Positions 53,391 to 64,000 of a DNA stretch of 64,000 nucleotides are shown one piece after another (within the stretch, counting starts at the first letter, position 1; each line of letters starts with the position of its first letter). The notes under the pieces are model-generated. The model was not told the DNA's origin. It ran no database searches and saw only the letters and a list, made by a program, of their open reading frames with translations. The stretch is from assembly GCF_000471905.2 (NCBI RefSeq), contig NW_006497560.1:1969760-2033759 (forward strand). Reading direction: 5' to 3'. This stretch comes from Amborella trichopoda. Lineage: Eukaryota > Streptophyta > Magnoliopsida > Amborellales > Amborellaceae. A program made the position numbers and the translations under genes.

Positions 53391-55127
53391 TATTTGAACA
53401 TATTTATCAGCACCTTGATCCCTGATGAGGAATAAATAAGAAGTTGGTCAATACAGCCTAACAAAACAGTGGAATTCTTGACAGTCTTAAAATGGCTCCA
53501 GAACCGGTCAAGACCTTCATAAGCACTTTAAGAGGCCACCTACCAAGTTTTGTCTCAATCTGAGATCTCTAAGGCAGTGAACAAGAAGAAACAATTTCCA
53601 AAAAAATTGGCCTCTAGCACCTTGAAATAGACCCCGTAACTAGAACTATATTTTTGGTGTGTCAAATTGTTGTGGGACCACCACCAATGGATTCAGAGAG
53701 ATCGAAAACCCTTATGGGTCAAGTTTCGACTCAATTAGGCCCTCCAAGATAAATTTATGGGTGAAACATTGAAAAAGGGTAGACCGCACACTATTCCCGT
53801 GTGGCCTCTTTGTACCAAAACACCATTAAAGGTCGTTGTTTTCACAGTCGCGGGCAGTAAAGTTCGAGGCCCATATCTTACTCGTTTTGAGTCTGATCAC
53901 GCTCAAATTTGGTGAACGTGTTCGTTTCAACAAGACGAGTGTTTCGATATATGGTATGCCCCGTGATAACACCTGAGCAGGGAGAAACGTAATAGAGAAG
54001 TTGCTGAAACATGAAGAGTAGAAAATTTAGCAGTGACACGCCTTGCTTAAGTGCTCAAATCATGGCACTCGCGCATCGGATTGGCGCGAGACCAATTCCA
54101 TCGTGTGTGTAAGGTTTGGGGCTACCATTAGTCAAAAAGCCATACATGATGAATGGTTGTATTTCGAACACGCAGGCGACAAAGTGACTGTAATTTCAGT
54201 CTTCGAATTTCCAGATTCTGGCTAAAACTCAAAAGTTGCGAAATCTTCGTTCGGTCTCCATATCGCGTCCCGTTTATTTCCATGCGATCTTGACAGCATG
54301 CTCAGTCCACTACAGTGAAGAAATCATGGAAAAACGTCAAGGAACGTGCACACTATCGAACCAAAGTTTTCAAGATTCATCCAAATTTCAAGTCTCATGA
54401 TCGTGTGCTTAAATCATGATCCGTGTCTCAAAATGGTTATCAAATAGATCGTCATGCTGAGCCCTATGAGAAAAAATCATCTTTAGATTAAACGGACATC
54501 AAAGCAACCCCGGATCAGTCATGGAAGATCACGTAAGTTCTAGGGCAGCAATAGGGATTGTTTTGAAATTCTACGAATTGTTAAGCAGGGGCAAAACAAT
54601 CATTTTGCACCCTATTTTCTTAATTTTCTTTAATTCAAAATAATTTTAATTATCATTAATTTAGGTAGTTCTTTTGGCATCCACCCATGTTTGGGCCAAA
54701 TTCTATATAAACATGCTAAACCTAATTGTAAAAGACCCTTCGTTCATTCTTGAGATTGATCGATAAAGTTTCAATTTTTGCCTTGAGTTCGTGGGTGCAT
54801 CTTGGAGAGAGAGAGAGAGGAGAGAGAAGAAAAGGGTCAGTATCCCTCGGTAAGGTAACTTTCTCTCTCCTCCTCTTTTCTCTCTCATCTCTATCTCTCT
54901 TTCTCTCTCCTCTATTCTTTCTCATCTCTCTTCTCTTCTTTCATCTCTATCTGTCTTTCTCTCTCTTCTCTTCTCTCATCTCTCTCTCTCTTCCTCCTCT
55001 GGTTTATCACTTTTCTCTTTCCCTACACTTCTCTCTTTTCTCCATTCATGCATGGCAGACCTATTGTCGGGTGTGACGTCCTCTTGCTTTTGAGATATAA
55101 CAGTAAGCAGAGCCTTAGCCCTAGTGG
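53391..55127 (+). repeat. Truncated 5' LTR of element F
   Basis: The first 1.74 kb of the LTR. TATA box TATATAAA at 54704-54711, AATAAA-like signal lost (gatcgataaagtttc), CT-rich repeats 54860-55050. It matches the 3' LTR up to ...gccttag (55112; 61715 in the 3' LTR). The hairpin array and the rest of the LTR are deleted. The antisense strand encodes only low-complexity ORFs. Confidence 0.87.
54704..54711 (+). promoter_or_regulatory. LTR promoter TATA box (F, 5' LTR)
   Basis: TATATAAA in aattcTATATAAAcatg, at the same LTR position as in A. Transcripts from here would run straight into the integrase remnant. Confidence 0.7.
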
Positions 55128-55753
55128 TTAACCAGTTTGGTTTTGTGTGGAAGTACTCAACTATGTATCACCCTCGGGCGAATGGCGTGGCTGAGGCTTT
55201 CAATAAGACTTTGTGCAATGTTTTAAGGAAGTCTGTATCAAAGAGGAAGAAGAATTGGCATGAGAAGCTTCATCAAGCTCTATTGGCCTATAGCACTACT
55301 ACACAGAATGCTACTGATTCCACTCCTTATTCGCTGGTCTATGGGGGTGAAGCAGTTTTACCTCTCGAAATTCAAATCCCTTCACTGCATGTTGTTATAC
55401 ATCAAGGACTAACCGAAGATGAGAAAGTCAAACTTCGATTTCAAGAATTGGATGCACTCGATGAAAAAATGTTAGAGGCTTTGCAGAAACTCGAACTCAA
55501 TCAGGGGAGAATGAAGAGGGCTTTTGACAAGTCAATCAAAGTACGCTCATTCGCCCGTGGCGATATAGTTTTAACCGTCAAGAGGCCGATTGTTATGCAT
55601 GGGTGACATAAAGGAAAGTACGAACCCAAGTGGGAAGGTCGCTTTATAGTCAAGAAAGTCTCGCCAAATGGAGCCTACATACTGGCACATCTTGATGGAG
55701 AGGAGGCAATGCCCCCTATTAATGGGCGATATTTAAAGAAATATTATCCATGA
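55128..55753 (+). pseudogene. pol: Integrase C-terminal half of element F
   Basis: Begins at VNQFGFVWKYSTMYHPRANGVAEAFNKTL, so it has the last catalytic Glu but neither Asp. The C-terminal domain is well preserved (YSLVYGGEAVLPLEIQIPS, FDKSIKVRSFARGDIVL, EPKWEGRFIVKKVSPNGAYI, INGRYLKKYYP, stop 55751). One TGA interrupts it at about 55604 (Trp codon in A). The frame 55124-55606 is open for 160 codons. It is less decayed than A in this part. Confidence 0.9.
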
Positions 55754-56229
55754 TGCATACTCAAGAAAAAGAAACCCAATGTACAAAACTAAAGAGTTAG
55801 GGGGATGATGAAGAGAAAGTGATAAAGAAAGTCCAAACCAAGCTCAACTCTTTTTATTGCATTAAAAGGAGTTACAAGCTACAATCAAAAGCCCATTATA
55901 AGGAAAGTTACAAATCTCTTCTATCTGAGGAAAAGAGAACAGTTGACACACACAGTGTTGCTCTTGCATCGGAGGATACAAGGATAGTTACAGGCAAAAA
56001 AGAAGCGCTCTCCTCATGAAGAAAAAGCAAAGCCACTTGCATGAGGATAGTTAAAGGCAAAAAAGAAGCCCCCTCGTTATAAAGAAGAAGCAAAACCACT
56101 TGAGAGTCAGCTTCAATTCATCTGCAGGGTGTTCTCAAAGAGGATGGTTACATTCCAAAAGAGGAAGCCAACCATTTTCGAGTCAGCTTCAATTCATCTG
56201 ACGATGGTATCAAACATACAAAGCAAGCT

Positions 56230-56431
56230 TCTCTAATAAGGAACTAGCCTATGATGGAGAGCAAACCCTGTTCACACTAGATGCTCATCCACAGAATAAC
56301 ATGAACTTCACTGTTGTGCTAAAGGACTTGGCTTCCAACAGGCATCATAAGCCAGGCCTTACAATTGATCACCACCCTTTGCCTACCCAAGTCAGCACCA
56401 TGTGTGAACATCGCTGCTCATGACTCATCGT
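56230..56431 (+). CDS. Small conserved ORF after integrase (F), function unknown
   Basis: Frame without an obvious ATG: ELAYDGEQTLFTLDAHPQNN, then FTVVLKDLASNRHHKPGLTI, closing at TGA 56429. It is the counterpart of 14459-14665 in A. The lack of a start codon and the undecided pattern of substitutions leave coding status open. Confidence 0.28.
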
Positions 56432-56529
56432 TGTGCAGAACAATCCCGACATGCAACTCATTGCCGCAGGTGAGCAGCACCGTGCGCATCATGATGAAGA
56501 ATATACACTGATAAGCATCGTGCGAGGCC

Positions 56530-56700
56530 AGCATCGGCTGTGTCTTATAAAGGCTAGCGCCGACTGTGCTTCTAACTCCCAGCTCGGACTGTCTTTTTAT
56601 AGGATCAACGTCGGCTATGTCTTCCAAAGGCTAGTGTCAGCTGTGCTTTTAATACCCAGCGTCGGCTGCATATTCTAAGTCAGTGTCGGCCGTGCCTTAA
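56530..56700 (+). repeat. GTCGGCTG-type repeats, first block (F)
   Basis: Four to five units of about 35-40 bp alternate agcATCGGCTGTGtct and agCGCCGACTGTGctt cores. CGCCGACTGTG is the right arm of the LTR hairpin unit of element A. Confidence 0.7.
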
Positions 56701-57308
56701 GGCTTCTCACCACTGTGACTATTCACCTCCCAGTGACTTTTCATTTTTTCTCGTCTCCTCGGATTCTGAGACCCCTCATTTTCTGGCCTAAAACTCTTCA
56801 CCTCCCCGATGATTGCACACCATCAGCGACGGTCCGTCTTCCTCGCACCCTGCGGGGTCCTATCGGAACTCCCTTCTACTACCGGAAACCCTTTGCAACC
56901 TTTCTCCAAGTCCACTGAAAAACCACTTTCACCCATCGAAAAATTGCAAAAATCAGTGAAAATCACTGGGCAGCCCTCTGCTACAACTTTCGCCCCCTTC
57001 TTTCCTTCTCCAGAACCCTCGAAACCACGGTCGGAGTCTCTGAAGTTCCCCGGCAAAGTTCCCGGTTGGCTTCACTATGCTGGCCGACAAGCTCCTGTGA
57101 CTTCACAAAAGCAAGGTCTTCCCCACTGGCATTTTCTTTTCCCTACTGGGAACCTTCTCCTGCTTGCCAGCAAACTCCTTCTAACCTTGCTGGAACACCC
57201 TATTTGTTTACCGAAGCTCTCACCAAAAACCACAACCAACCTCACTATTAAGAGCAATTTTTATCTTAAGACTTTCTACCTCTCGGGAAATAGTAAAAAT
57301 GGGGGTAA

Positions 57309-57322
57309 CCCCCTTTATATAA
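57309..57322 (-). promoter_or_regulatory. Antisense TATA box in the 3' region of F
   Basis: The minus strand reads TTATATAAAGGGGGTTACCCCC-like sequence. It matches 1780-1787 in B and 15604-15591 in A. It would drive antisense RNA into the integrase remnant. Confidence 0.55.
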
Positions 57323-57439
57323 CCAAAGCTTCCCTCGAATAGCCCTCACAAATCAGGAATTTCATCTACATTCTAGAAGACCAAACGACGATGGGCCGGA
57401 CCGGGTCGGGATCGAGTCGAGGGCCGAACACTAACCCAT

Positions 57440-57690
57440 ACCCAATGTCGGCTATGTTGCCGAAACTTCTCTGCACCGGCTGTGTTCTTAACAACGCAGC
57501 ATAGACTGAGTGTTCAAGAAATAGTGTTGGCCGACCTCAGCGCTGACTGCGTTTTCAAAGGCTCATCACCAGCTAATTGTTCAAGTAACGTTCGCTGACC
57601 TCCAGCGCCGACTATTTTTTCAAAGGCTCAGTGCTGGCAAAGTGTTCAGGAAATATTGTTGGTAATATCCAGCGTTGGTTGTGTTCTTAA
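57440..57690 (+). repeat. GTCGGC/GCTGACT-type repeats, second block (F)
   Basis: Five to six units of 40-50 bp carry ccaATGTCGGCTaTGTt and ctcaGCGCTGACTGcgttttcaaaggct cores, beyond the antisense TATA box as in A. Confidence 0.65.
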
Positions 57691-57754
57691 GAAGCTCACT
57701 TTTGCGTATGATTGTTGCCACAGGCCCCATGCTAAAGCCATGCATGTCCTACTA

Positions 57755-58140
57755 TTATTATCCTTAGTGGCGTTGCACCCTAACCGTGACCTATTATCCC
57801 CAGTGGAGTGGTACCCAGGTCAATCCACTCAGGCCATGACTTCTCATCTCCAGTAGGAGTCATACTCGTGTTGTAGTCCCTTATCCCCAAAGGAGTCAGG
57901 GTCATTCTTTCACAGCAACTCCCAATGGGTCTGCTTAACACCTAGCTGTCCTATTCTCAAGGAGTTGGGTCATCTTCAATGAATTTGATCTCTATTGAGT
58001 ACCATTTTTCACCTCTAAGAGAGCCACACTTGTCCCATTATCCCCAATGAAGTCAGCCTTACCATCTGAACCCCTTGCTAGTCTTAACCATTTCATTCTC
58101 AGGGAGTCAGATTATTGTCAACAAACCTATTCCCATGGAG
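57755..58140 (+). repeat. Repeats containing the complement of the PBS (F)
   Basis: About nine irregular units carry ttATCCCCAGTGGAGT-like cores. TCCCCAGTGGAGT at 57797-57809 is an exact complement of 13 nt of the Tat-type PBS. Further degenerate copies lie at 58675 and 58815. Confidence 0.78.
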
Positions 58141-58154
58141 CTTCACCCACATGG

Positions 58155-58550
58155 CAACTCGCACTGTGGTCCGATCTGCATGACCTTAAACTGCACAGCC
58201 GTGGTCTAGGTGCACCACCCTAAACTGCATGGTCCAAACTATATGACCTTAAACTGTAGCGGAGGTCTAGTAGCAAGACCTTAAACTGCATGGTCCAAAA
58301 TATATGATCCTAAACTATAGTGCACGTCCTAGCCACATGATGTTAAAAGGCTCAACACCATGGTCCAAACTGTATGATCTTAAACTATAGCGGAGGTCTA
58401 GTTGCACGACCTTAAACTGCATGGTCCACGCTGCATGACTATAAACTGCACAACCATGGTCCAAGCTATATGACCTAAAACTATAGTGCACGTCTTGGCC
58501 ACATGACGTTAAACTGCTTTCCACAGGTCCGAGAGGCAAGACCTTAAATA
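58155..58550 (-). repeat. AAGGTCA satellite-like array (F)
   Basis: Plus-strand units read gcatGGTCCaaactatATGACCTTAAACTgtag, about 33-38 bp, with ggaggtctag variants at 58260 and 58390. A single further unit lies near 58890. Same family and orientation relative to the element as in A. Confidence 0.8.
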
Positions 58551-59697
58551 TGCCCCACACACATGCACACGCCCTTTAAGTGCATCTTCACGCATGCCTT
58601 CCCTAACCGACTCGTTCGTGTGCGCACTATCTTCACCAACTACCTAGTGAATCCATTTTCCTTCATTACTATCCATCATCCCCCAGTGAGTCTCATCCAT
58701 GCTCATAGAACGGCGAGTCATTCTGCCATCCATATTCGACGTCAGTTAGTGGGTCATCATCTTTCCACCTTCCATCCATATACTATCCATCTTTCACAGG
58801 TAGCCTCGGGCCATCCTCCCCAAGTGAGTCAAACCACCATCATACTCACTCCATGGCCTGCATAGACTGGCATCCATCACCACCATGGTCTAGCTATATG
58901 ACCTTTAACTATAGCGCACGTCCTGATCGCATGATGTTAAATGGCTTCGCACAGGTCCCGGAGGCATGACATGCATGGTGAAAACTCGAAAGGGCATCGT
59001 GAGTAAAAATGGAGGAAAAGGGTGGACATGGCCGAAAGGTGATGGGTAAAAGAGCCCCGAATAAAGGGAAGTTGGTGAAAACCATCTCTACGGCACTTCT
59101 TCCAAAGTCCAAGTGAAATCCGCAAAGGACTCTTGGACAAATAAAAAGGTTGATGCTGCACTCGCCTCTACAGGAAGCTTCAACCCACATTCAAAAGAAA
59201 AATCCCTGGTGTCACAATATCAGGACACAAAAATACAAGCGTCAAGGAAACATTTTGACAACCTAAGTACACTTGCAAAAAAGGACTCGATGAGGAGAAA
59301 ACTAGCTAAGAAGGCAAAAAAAGTCTCATGAAGAAGAGCACTACTCCCACAAGGTCACTAACACACTCCAAAATGTTGAAGACGCCTCAAGAAAGCTAAG
59401 TCAGCGATGACTCTGGTGCTGCAATCAAGATTGAGTACTCTGGGGCTGCCTCTGACAAAGAAGAGAGGTATCTTGATTGCTGGAATTGCAACGTATTGGG
59501 TAGGGGTTATACCAAAAGCTGGTCACCTCGATAAACTAAGGTACGCTACCCACCAAGGAATAACTGGTGCACAAAGCAGGCGGAGCCGACAGAAGGCCCT
59601 TTAGCACACCATTTACAAACTGCTCGAAACGTGGACCAACACCAGAGGATACAAACAAACTCAGACCAAATGGGAATAATGCCCTTCATCATGGCAC

Positions 59698-59944
59698 TCA
59701 ATTGCCAACAGGCCTGATTCTGATCAACAAGGTCCGTACAAAATCCTCAGCTATCAGAATCACAACTAGTCCCTTGAGAGTGAGGACTTCGACAAGATCC
59801 CTCAAAAACGTCTCTTCTACCCCTAAAGTCTCCATAGACGGACCTGTAAGAAATGCATCCCAACGTCTGAGCATCCTAGTTACAGAATTGCGTGAATATC
59901 TCCTCAACGTTCATGTGGTCCTACGGCTAAGAAGAAAAAAGTAA
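59698..59944 (-). CDS. Conserved antisense block beside the 3' LTR (F), function unknown
   Basis: The minus-strand frame 59907-59698 reads VTRMLRRWDAFLTGPSMETLG and FLRDLVEVLTL, the counterpart of 18057-18473 in A. The sense strand is open too (59567-59944). Whether either is translated is undecided. It may instead be a conserved cis-acting block near the LTR. Confidence 0.28.
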
Positions 59945-60015
59945 TAAATTTGAGGAAATTTTTCAAATGTTGTCCTTCTCGCTTCTCTCAAAGCATAAAA
60001 TTTGATAGGCCAAGC

Positions 60016-63000
60016 TGTTTGAAGACATTTTTAAACACCTTAGTCCCTAATGCGAAATAAAGAGGAAGCCGGTCAATAAAGCCTAACAAAACAGTGGAAT
60101 TATCGACAGTCTTACAATGGCCCCAGACCTGGTCAAGAACTTCATAAGCATTCCAAAAACCCATTGTCAAGTTTCATCACAATCTGACATATCTATGGTA
60201 GTAAACACGAAGAAACAATTTCGAAAAAAATAGCCTCTAGCACCTTGAAATGGACCCCGTAACTAGAACCATATTTTTGGTTCATCAAATTGCTGTGGAA
60301 CTGCTGCCATTAGATCTGCAATGGTCAAAAACCCCTATGGGTCAAGTTTCGGCTTAATTAGGCACTCCAAGACAAAGTTTTGAACGAAACATTGAAAAGG
60401 GGCAGGCCGCACACTATTCCCGTGCGGTCTCCGTGCACCAAAACACCATTAAAGGTAGATGTTTACATAGTCATGGGCAGTCACTTTCGAGGCCCATATC
60501 TCATTTTGTTCCGAGTTGGATCGCGCTTAAATTTTGTGAGAGTGTTCGTCTCGTCATGATAAGCGTTTCGATATGGGGTATGCCCCGTGACGACACCCAA
60601 GCAAGGAGAAAAGCTAGAGAGAAGTAGTCGATTCGTGAAGAAGTTATAGAAAATTTAATAGCAACACACCTCGCTCGAGAGGCCAAATCATGACGCTTGC
60701 GCATCGGATCGACACGAGACCAATTCCAACGTGTGCATAAGGTCCAACGCTACCATTGCTAGAACCCCGTACATGATGAAATGGTTGGAGTTTACAGATG
60801 AAGGTGACAAAGTGACTGTAATTTCGGCCATCGGATTTTCAGATTCCAGCCAAAACCCAAAAGTTGCGAAATCTTCGTTTGGGCTCTAAATCATGTCCTG
60901 TTTGTTGCCACACGATCGTAATGGAATGCTCAGTGCACTACTGTGAAAAAATCACAGAAAAACGTTAAGGAACGAGGGAAATAATGATTCAAAGTTTTCA
61001 AGATTCATTGAAATTTGAAGTCTCATGATCGTGGCTTAAATGCACGATCTGTGGCTCGAAATGGGTATCAAATCGGTCGTCATGCTAAGCCCTACAATAA
61101 AACAATCATCTTTCAATCAAACAGACATCAAAGAAACCCCGTATCAATCATGGAAGATCACGCAAGTTCTAGGGCAGCAACAGGGACTATTTCAAAATTT
61201 CATGAATTGTTAGACAGGGGCAAAGCAGTCATTTTTCACCTTATTTTCTTAATTTTTTTATTTCAAAATAAATGTAATTGTCATAAATTTAGGTATTTTT
61301 TTGGCATCCACCCATGTTTAGGCCCAATTCTCTATAAACATGTGAAACCTAATTGTAAAAGACCTTTCGTTCATTCTTGAGATTGATCAATAAAATTTCA
61401 ATTTTTTCCTTCAGTTCGTGGATCCATCTTGGAAAGAGAGGAGAGAGAAGAGAAGCGTTGGTACCCCTTGATAAGGTAACTTTCTCTCTCCTTCTCATTT
61501 CTCTCTCTCTCTATCTCTCTCCTCTTTTCTTTCTCATCTCTATCTCTCTTTCTCTCTCTTCTCTTCTCTCATCTCTATCTCCTTCCCTCTTCCTTCTCGG
61601 GTTTATCACTTCTATCTTTCCTTGCACTTCTCTCTTTTCTGCATTCACGCAATGCAGACCAATCGTCTAATGTGACATCCTCCTGCTCCTGAGATATAAC
61701 GTGAGCCAGGCCTTAGATAGAGTGGCGGGTCGGGCCACTGTCAAAATTCCCTCTTCTCTTTTCTGTCACAGATTGCATAAGCTCATTTCCGTTTGTGCTC
61801 TTCTCTTTCTTATTACTCATTCACAGCCTGCAGAAACACATTGCCGTCGATGATCTTCCTCTCTCTTTTTCTTCTATCACAGCCGATGGAAGCCTATCGC
61901 TGCCTGTGTCTTCTCACTCTCCTCCTTTCAATCATAGTCGGTGGAAACACATTACCGCCTGTGTCTTCTCTCTCCTCTTCTTTCTATCACAGTCGACGAA
62001 ATCCTATCGCCATCTATGCTCTTCTCTTTCTTCTTACTCATTCACAGTCGGCAAAAGCCCATCGCTATCTATGCTCTTCTTTTTCTTCTTACTCATTCAC
62101 AGCTGGTGGAAGCACATCACCGCTTGTGTCTTCTCTCTCTTCTCCTTTCCGTTATAGACGGCTGAAGCACATCGACGCTTGAGTCTTTTCTTCCCACTCC
62201 TTTTTGCCACAGCCAGTGGAAGCCTATTTCTACCTATGTTCTTTCTCTCTCTTCTCTTCGGTCATAAACGGTGGAAACACATCACCGTCTGTGTTCTCTT
62301 TAGCCTCTTCTTCTATCACAACTGGCAGAAGCCTATCACTGCCTGTGTCTCCTCTCTTCTCTTCTCTCAGTCATAGACGATATAAGCCTATCGCCACCTG
62401 TGTTTCCTCCCCATTTTCCTTTCTGTCACAGATAGCGAAACCACATTGTTGTCTTAGTTTCTCTCTCCCCATCTCATTGTTGTATGTGTCTTCCTTCCTC
62501 TTCCATCTCTCTCTTACTTCTTCTCCTTGCTTTTCCCTCTCTTCTTCCTCTTCCTCCTTCTTTTCCCTCTATCATCTCTCATACTCTTCTTCTTCTTTCT
62601 TTTTATTTCCCCCTTTCCCTCTGTTCTTCTCTTCTTCTTCTCTCATTATTTCCTCTCTCACCTCTCTCTCTCTTTTCTTTTCCTTTACCATTTCTCTTCT
62701 CCATCTTCTCTTCTCTCTCTCTTTCGATTCTCTTCTCTCTTTTTTACTCTTTCATTTGATCAAGAGGGGGACTAGCATTCCATGGTAATTCTGTCATCTA
62801 GCAGTAATGTCATTGTTCCGATCAGAGTTACTGTGCTCTCTTTACTGCCACGACATATTAGCAATCGTGTCGAGCTGGTAAGTATTGGTATTGTCGTCTA
62901 TTAATAATTTTGTTGAGCCGGTCAGAGTTGCTGAACCCATTTTACTACCACGTCGGGTCAATTACCTACTAGTTTAGTCAATGTGTCAGTCTCACCTCCT

Positions 63001-63416
63001 GGTCAAATTCTTCTCATCCAAACCTTAATTCTCTCATTCTTCTCTTCTTCTTTTTGAATGCGCACGTTTGTGTATGTTCACCCAAAGGCAAGGTTGGGTC
63101 CCTTGACCCACTTGTCTTGTAACATTTCCATGTGTGTGTGGTTGCAAAAATAGGAGAATACAGGTCAAGGGAGGCAATTACGAACCAGTTCTACGATTGG
63201 GGGGACTTTCTTCGTGATCTAAGAGGGCCCCCAAGTGAGCTAGCCTGAGTTTGTCTTGCACTTACCTTAAATTCCTCTGTCATCAGTTGTTACACCTGTC
63301 ATTGTTTTTGAGCAAGGTTCTCGAGAGAGAGATCTTAAGTTTCTGGTTACCTTGAAACCTGAGATACGTGCCCTAGATCACCTAGATCCGGAGGGCGAGA
63401 TTGATGCACCTAATCA
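60016..63416 (+). repeat. 3' LTR of element F (3401 bp)
   Basis: Begins TGTTTGAAG and ends CTAATCA. TATAAA at 61333-61338, AATAAA at 61389-61394, CT-rich repeats 61490-61640, inverted-repeat array 61770-62470, long CT-rich stretch 62480-62760, then the conserved LTR end. In this LTR a second pyrimidine stretch follows the array, which A lacks. Confidence 0.9.
61770..62470 (+). repeat. Array of about 12 inverted-repeat units (about 55 bp) in the LTR of F
   Basis: Consensus CACAG(g/t)CGGTG-gaagcacat-CACCGC(c/t)TGTG plus a CT-rich spacer. For example ACGGTG (62268-62273) pairs with CACCGT (62283-62288). Stems are less perfect than in A and C but have the same layout and a GGAAGC-type loop. Confidence 0.85.
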
Positions 63417-63710
63417 CCTTTACCCTGCTTGAACCGCTGATGGATGATTTTAGAGTCTTCACCTTTATCAGACTGTTGTGGGGTGCTTTTAGTATCCTCA
63501 CCCATGTTGGATAAATTTTGAATTGTCTTCATGGTTATGTATTGACCACCCTCGGCAAAAAGAACTTGCCTTGGGACGAAGTCATATAGAGTAGGAAGAG
63601 AGGAGAGAGAAGGAAGGAGCGCTGCTTCGATTGGGCATTGAGGAGGCTTCGATTTGTAGTTTTAAGCCCCCGGGACCTTTTTATTTTTCTTTCTTATCTC
63701 AACAGATTGG
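63417..63710 (-). pseudogene. Element E, right fragment: gag-protease linker beyond F
   Basis: The minus strand holds SNMGEDTKSTPQQSDKGEDS-like sequence (about 63515-63450), matching SNEGDDVKSTPKRSDQGRD in A. It leads into the E frame at 53390 once F is set aside. 63421-63417 is the right target duplication of F. Upstream (63530-63710) the linker is degenerate and stops at a foreign LTR end. The gag of E is not in the window. Confidence 0.6.
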
Positions 63711-64000
63711 TGGTTAGGTGCTTCGATCTCACCCTCCAGATCTAGGTGATCTGGCGGCACATGTCTCGGGTTTCTGGTGAACCAGGGATTTGAGATCGCT
63801 CTCTCGGAACCTTGCACGAGGGCAAGGCCAGGTATACCAACCAATTAGAGAGGAATTTTAAGTGGGTTCAGGACTTACTCGAGCTGGCTCGTGTGGGCAC
63901 CCTCTTAGATCACTAAGAAATCCTCCCAGCTGCTTGAGCTGGTTCAGAATAGCCTCCCTTTAATTGTAATCCTCTTTTTTTTTTTTTTTACTGTCACAAC
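63711..64000 (-). repeat. LTR end of a further minus-strand element (G), cut by the window edge
   Basis: The minus-strand terminus CTAACCA lies at 63717-63711, and the following 280 bp match LTR ends of B and C (agaagaaatc..., ttgagatcgctctctcgg). No PBS follows the terminus, so this is the 3' end of a separate element or solo LTR inserted in E, or less likely E's own 5' LTR with PBS and gag deleted. An oligo-T run lies near 63977-63990. Confidence 0.7.

Larger units (their letters stand above)
55754..60015 (+). other. Long INT-to-3' LTR region of element F
   Basis: Same order as in A: conserved block (55800-56430), GTCGG-type repeats (56530-56700), antisense TATA (57322-57309), second GTCGG-type block (57440-57690), CCCCAGTGGAG repeats, AAGGTCA array, catgagtaaaa repeats (58970-59060), a block of low complexity (59060-59700) and a conserved block beside the 3' LTR. 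No antisense ORF with a plant-mobile domain. The ORF 56809-57342 lies in the pyrimidine-rich leader and has no recognisable counterpart in A. Confidence 0.78.
53391..63416 (+). mobile_element. Element F: internally deleted Tat-type element, 10 kb
   Basis: It starts TATTTGAACA (TG mutated to TA), ends CTAATCA at 63416 and is flanked by a 5-bp duplication with one mismatch. The 5' LTR is cut at about 55127 and joined directly to the C-terminal half of integrase. The region between INT and LTR and the 3' LTR (60016-63416) are complete. PBS, ORF1, gag, protease, RT and RNase H are missing, so F cannot move without help and lacks the usual primer site. Confidence 0.9.

Noticed and set aside
56809-57342. 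177-codon ORF in the F 3' region as a host gene
   Set aside because: It lies in the pyrimidine-rich leader of the antisense TATA box. The matching region of A is not open in the same frame, and no domain is visible.

Overview
The window is plant nuclear DNA made almost entirely of nested LTR retrotransposons. I recognise no host gene, rRNA, tRNA gene or CRISPR array. The elements are Ty3/gypsy of the Tat/Ogre type. The support is: gag, reverse transcriptase (RT), RNase H (RNH) and integrase (INT) in that order; a primer-binding site (PBS) close to TGGCGACTCCACTGGGGA; LTRs of about 2.7-3.5 kb; an extra ORF between the 5' LTR and gag; and a long region between INT and the 3' LTR that holds tandem repeats and, in two copies, an antisense ORF. 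Such dense nesting suggests a plant with a large repeat-rich genome. The species cannot be named from this sequence.

Layout (letters are mine). Element A (2822-21764, +) has two LTRs of about 3.29 kb, TG...CA ends and a perfect 5-bp target duplication (GCGAG). It sits inside the antisense ORF of element B (1-2821 and 21770-34119, - strand). B sits inside the RNase H region of element C (34120-43156, -). C sits in the CT-rich part of the 3' LTR of element D (43157-44050, +). D sits inside the antisense ORF of element E (44051-53390 and 63417-63710, -). Element F (53391-63416, +) is a second insertion into E, with target duplication tcttt/ccttt. A further - strand LTR (G) begins exactly at its terminus at 63711 and runs off the window.

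Content. A and C carry an ORF1-like region, gag, RT, RNH and (A) INT, but I find no aspartic protease between gag and RT. B keeps ORF1, gag, protease and the antisense gene but has lost RT-RNH-INT. E keeps protease, RT, RNH, INT and part of its antisense gene. F has lost everything between its truncated 5' LTR and the C-terminal half of INT. Stop codons and frameshifts are abundant and no copy looks autonomous. A has also lost RT and integrase catalytic residues.

The antisense ORF (aORF) of B and E runs against gag-pol. In B it follows its own TATATAAA box. It encodes a plant-mobile-domain-like region, then a Lys-rich region (repeated in B), then a C-terminal coiled coil.

The most interesting structure is outside the ORFs. 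(1) The transcribed part of the LTRs carries 12-17 tandem units of about 50-58 bp. Each has an inverted repeat around a GAAGC-type loop, and stem sequence differs between families while pairing is kept. (2) The region between INT and the 3' LTR carries repeats that contain the exact complement of 13-14 nt of the PBS. (3) The same region carries AAGGTCA-type satellite-like arrays with a higher-order period near 97 bp. (4) It also holds an antisense TATA box that is conserved even where the antisense ORF is absent.
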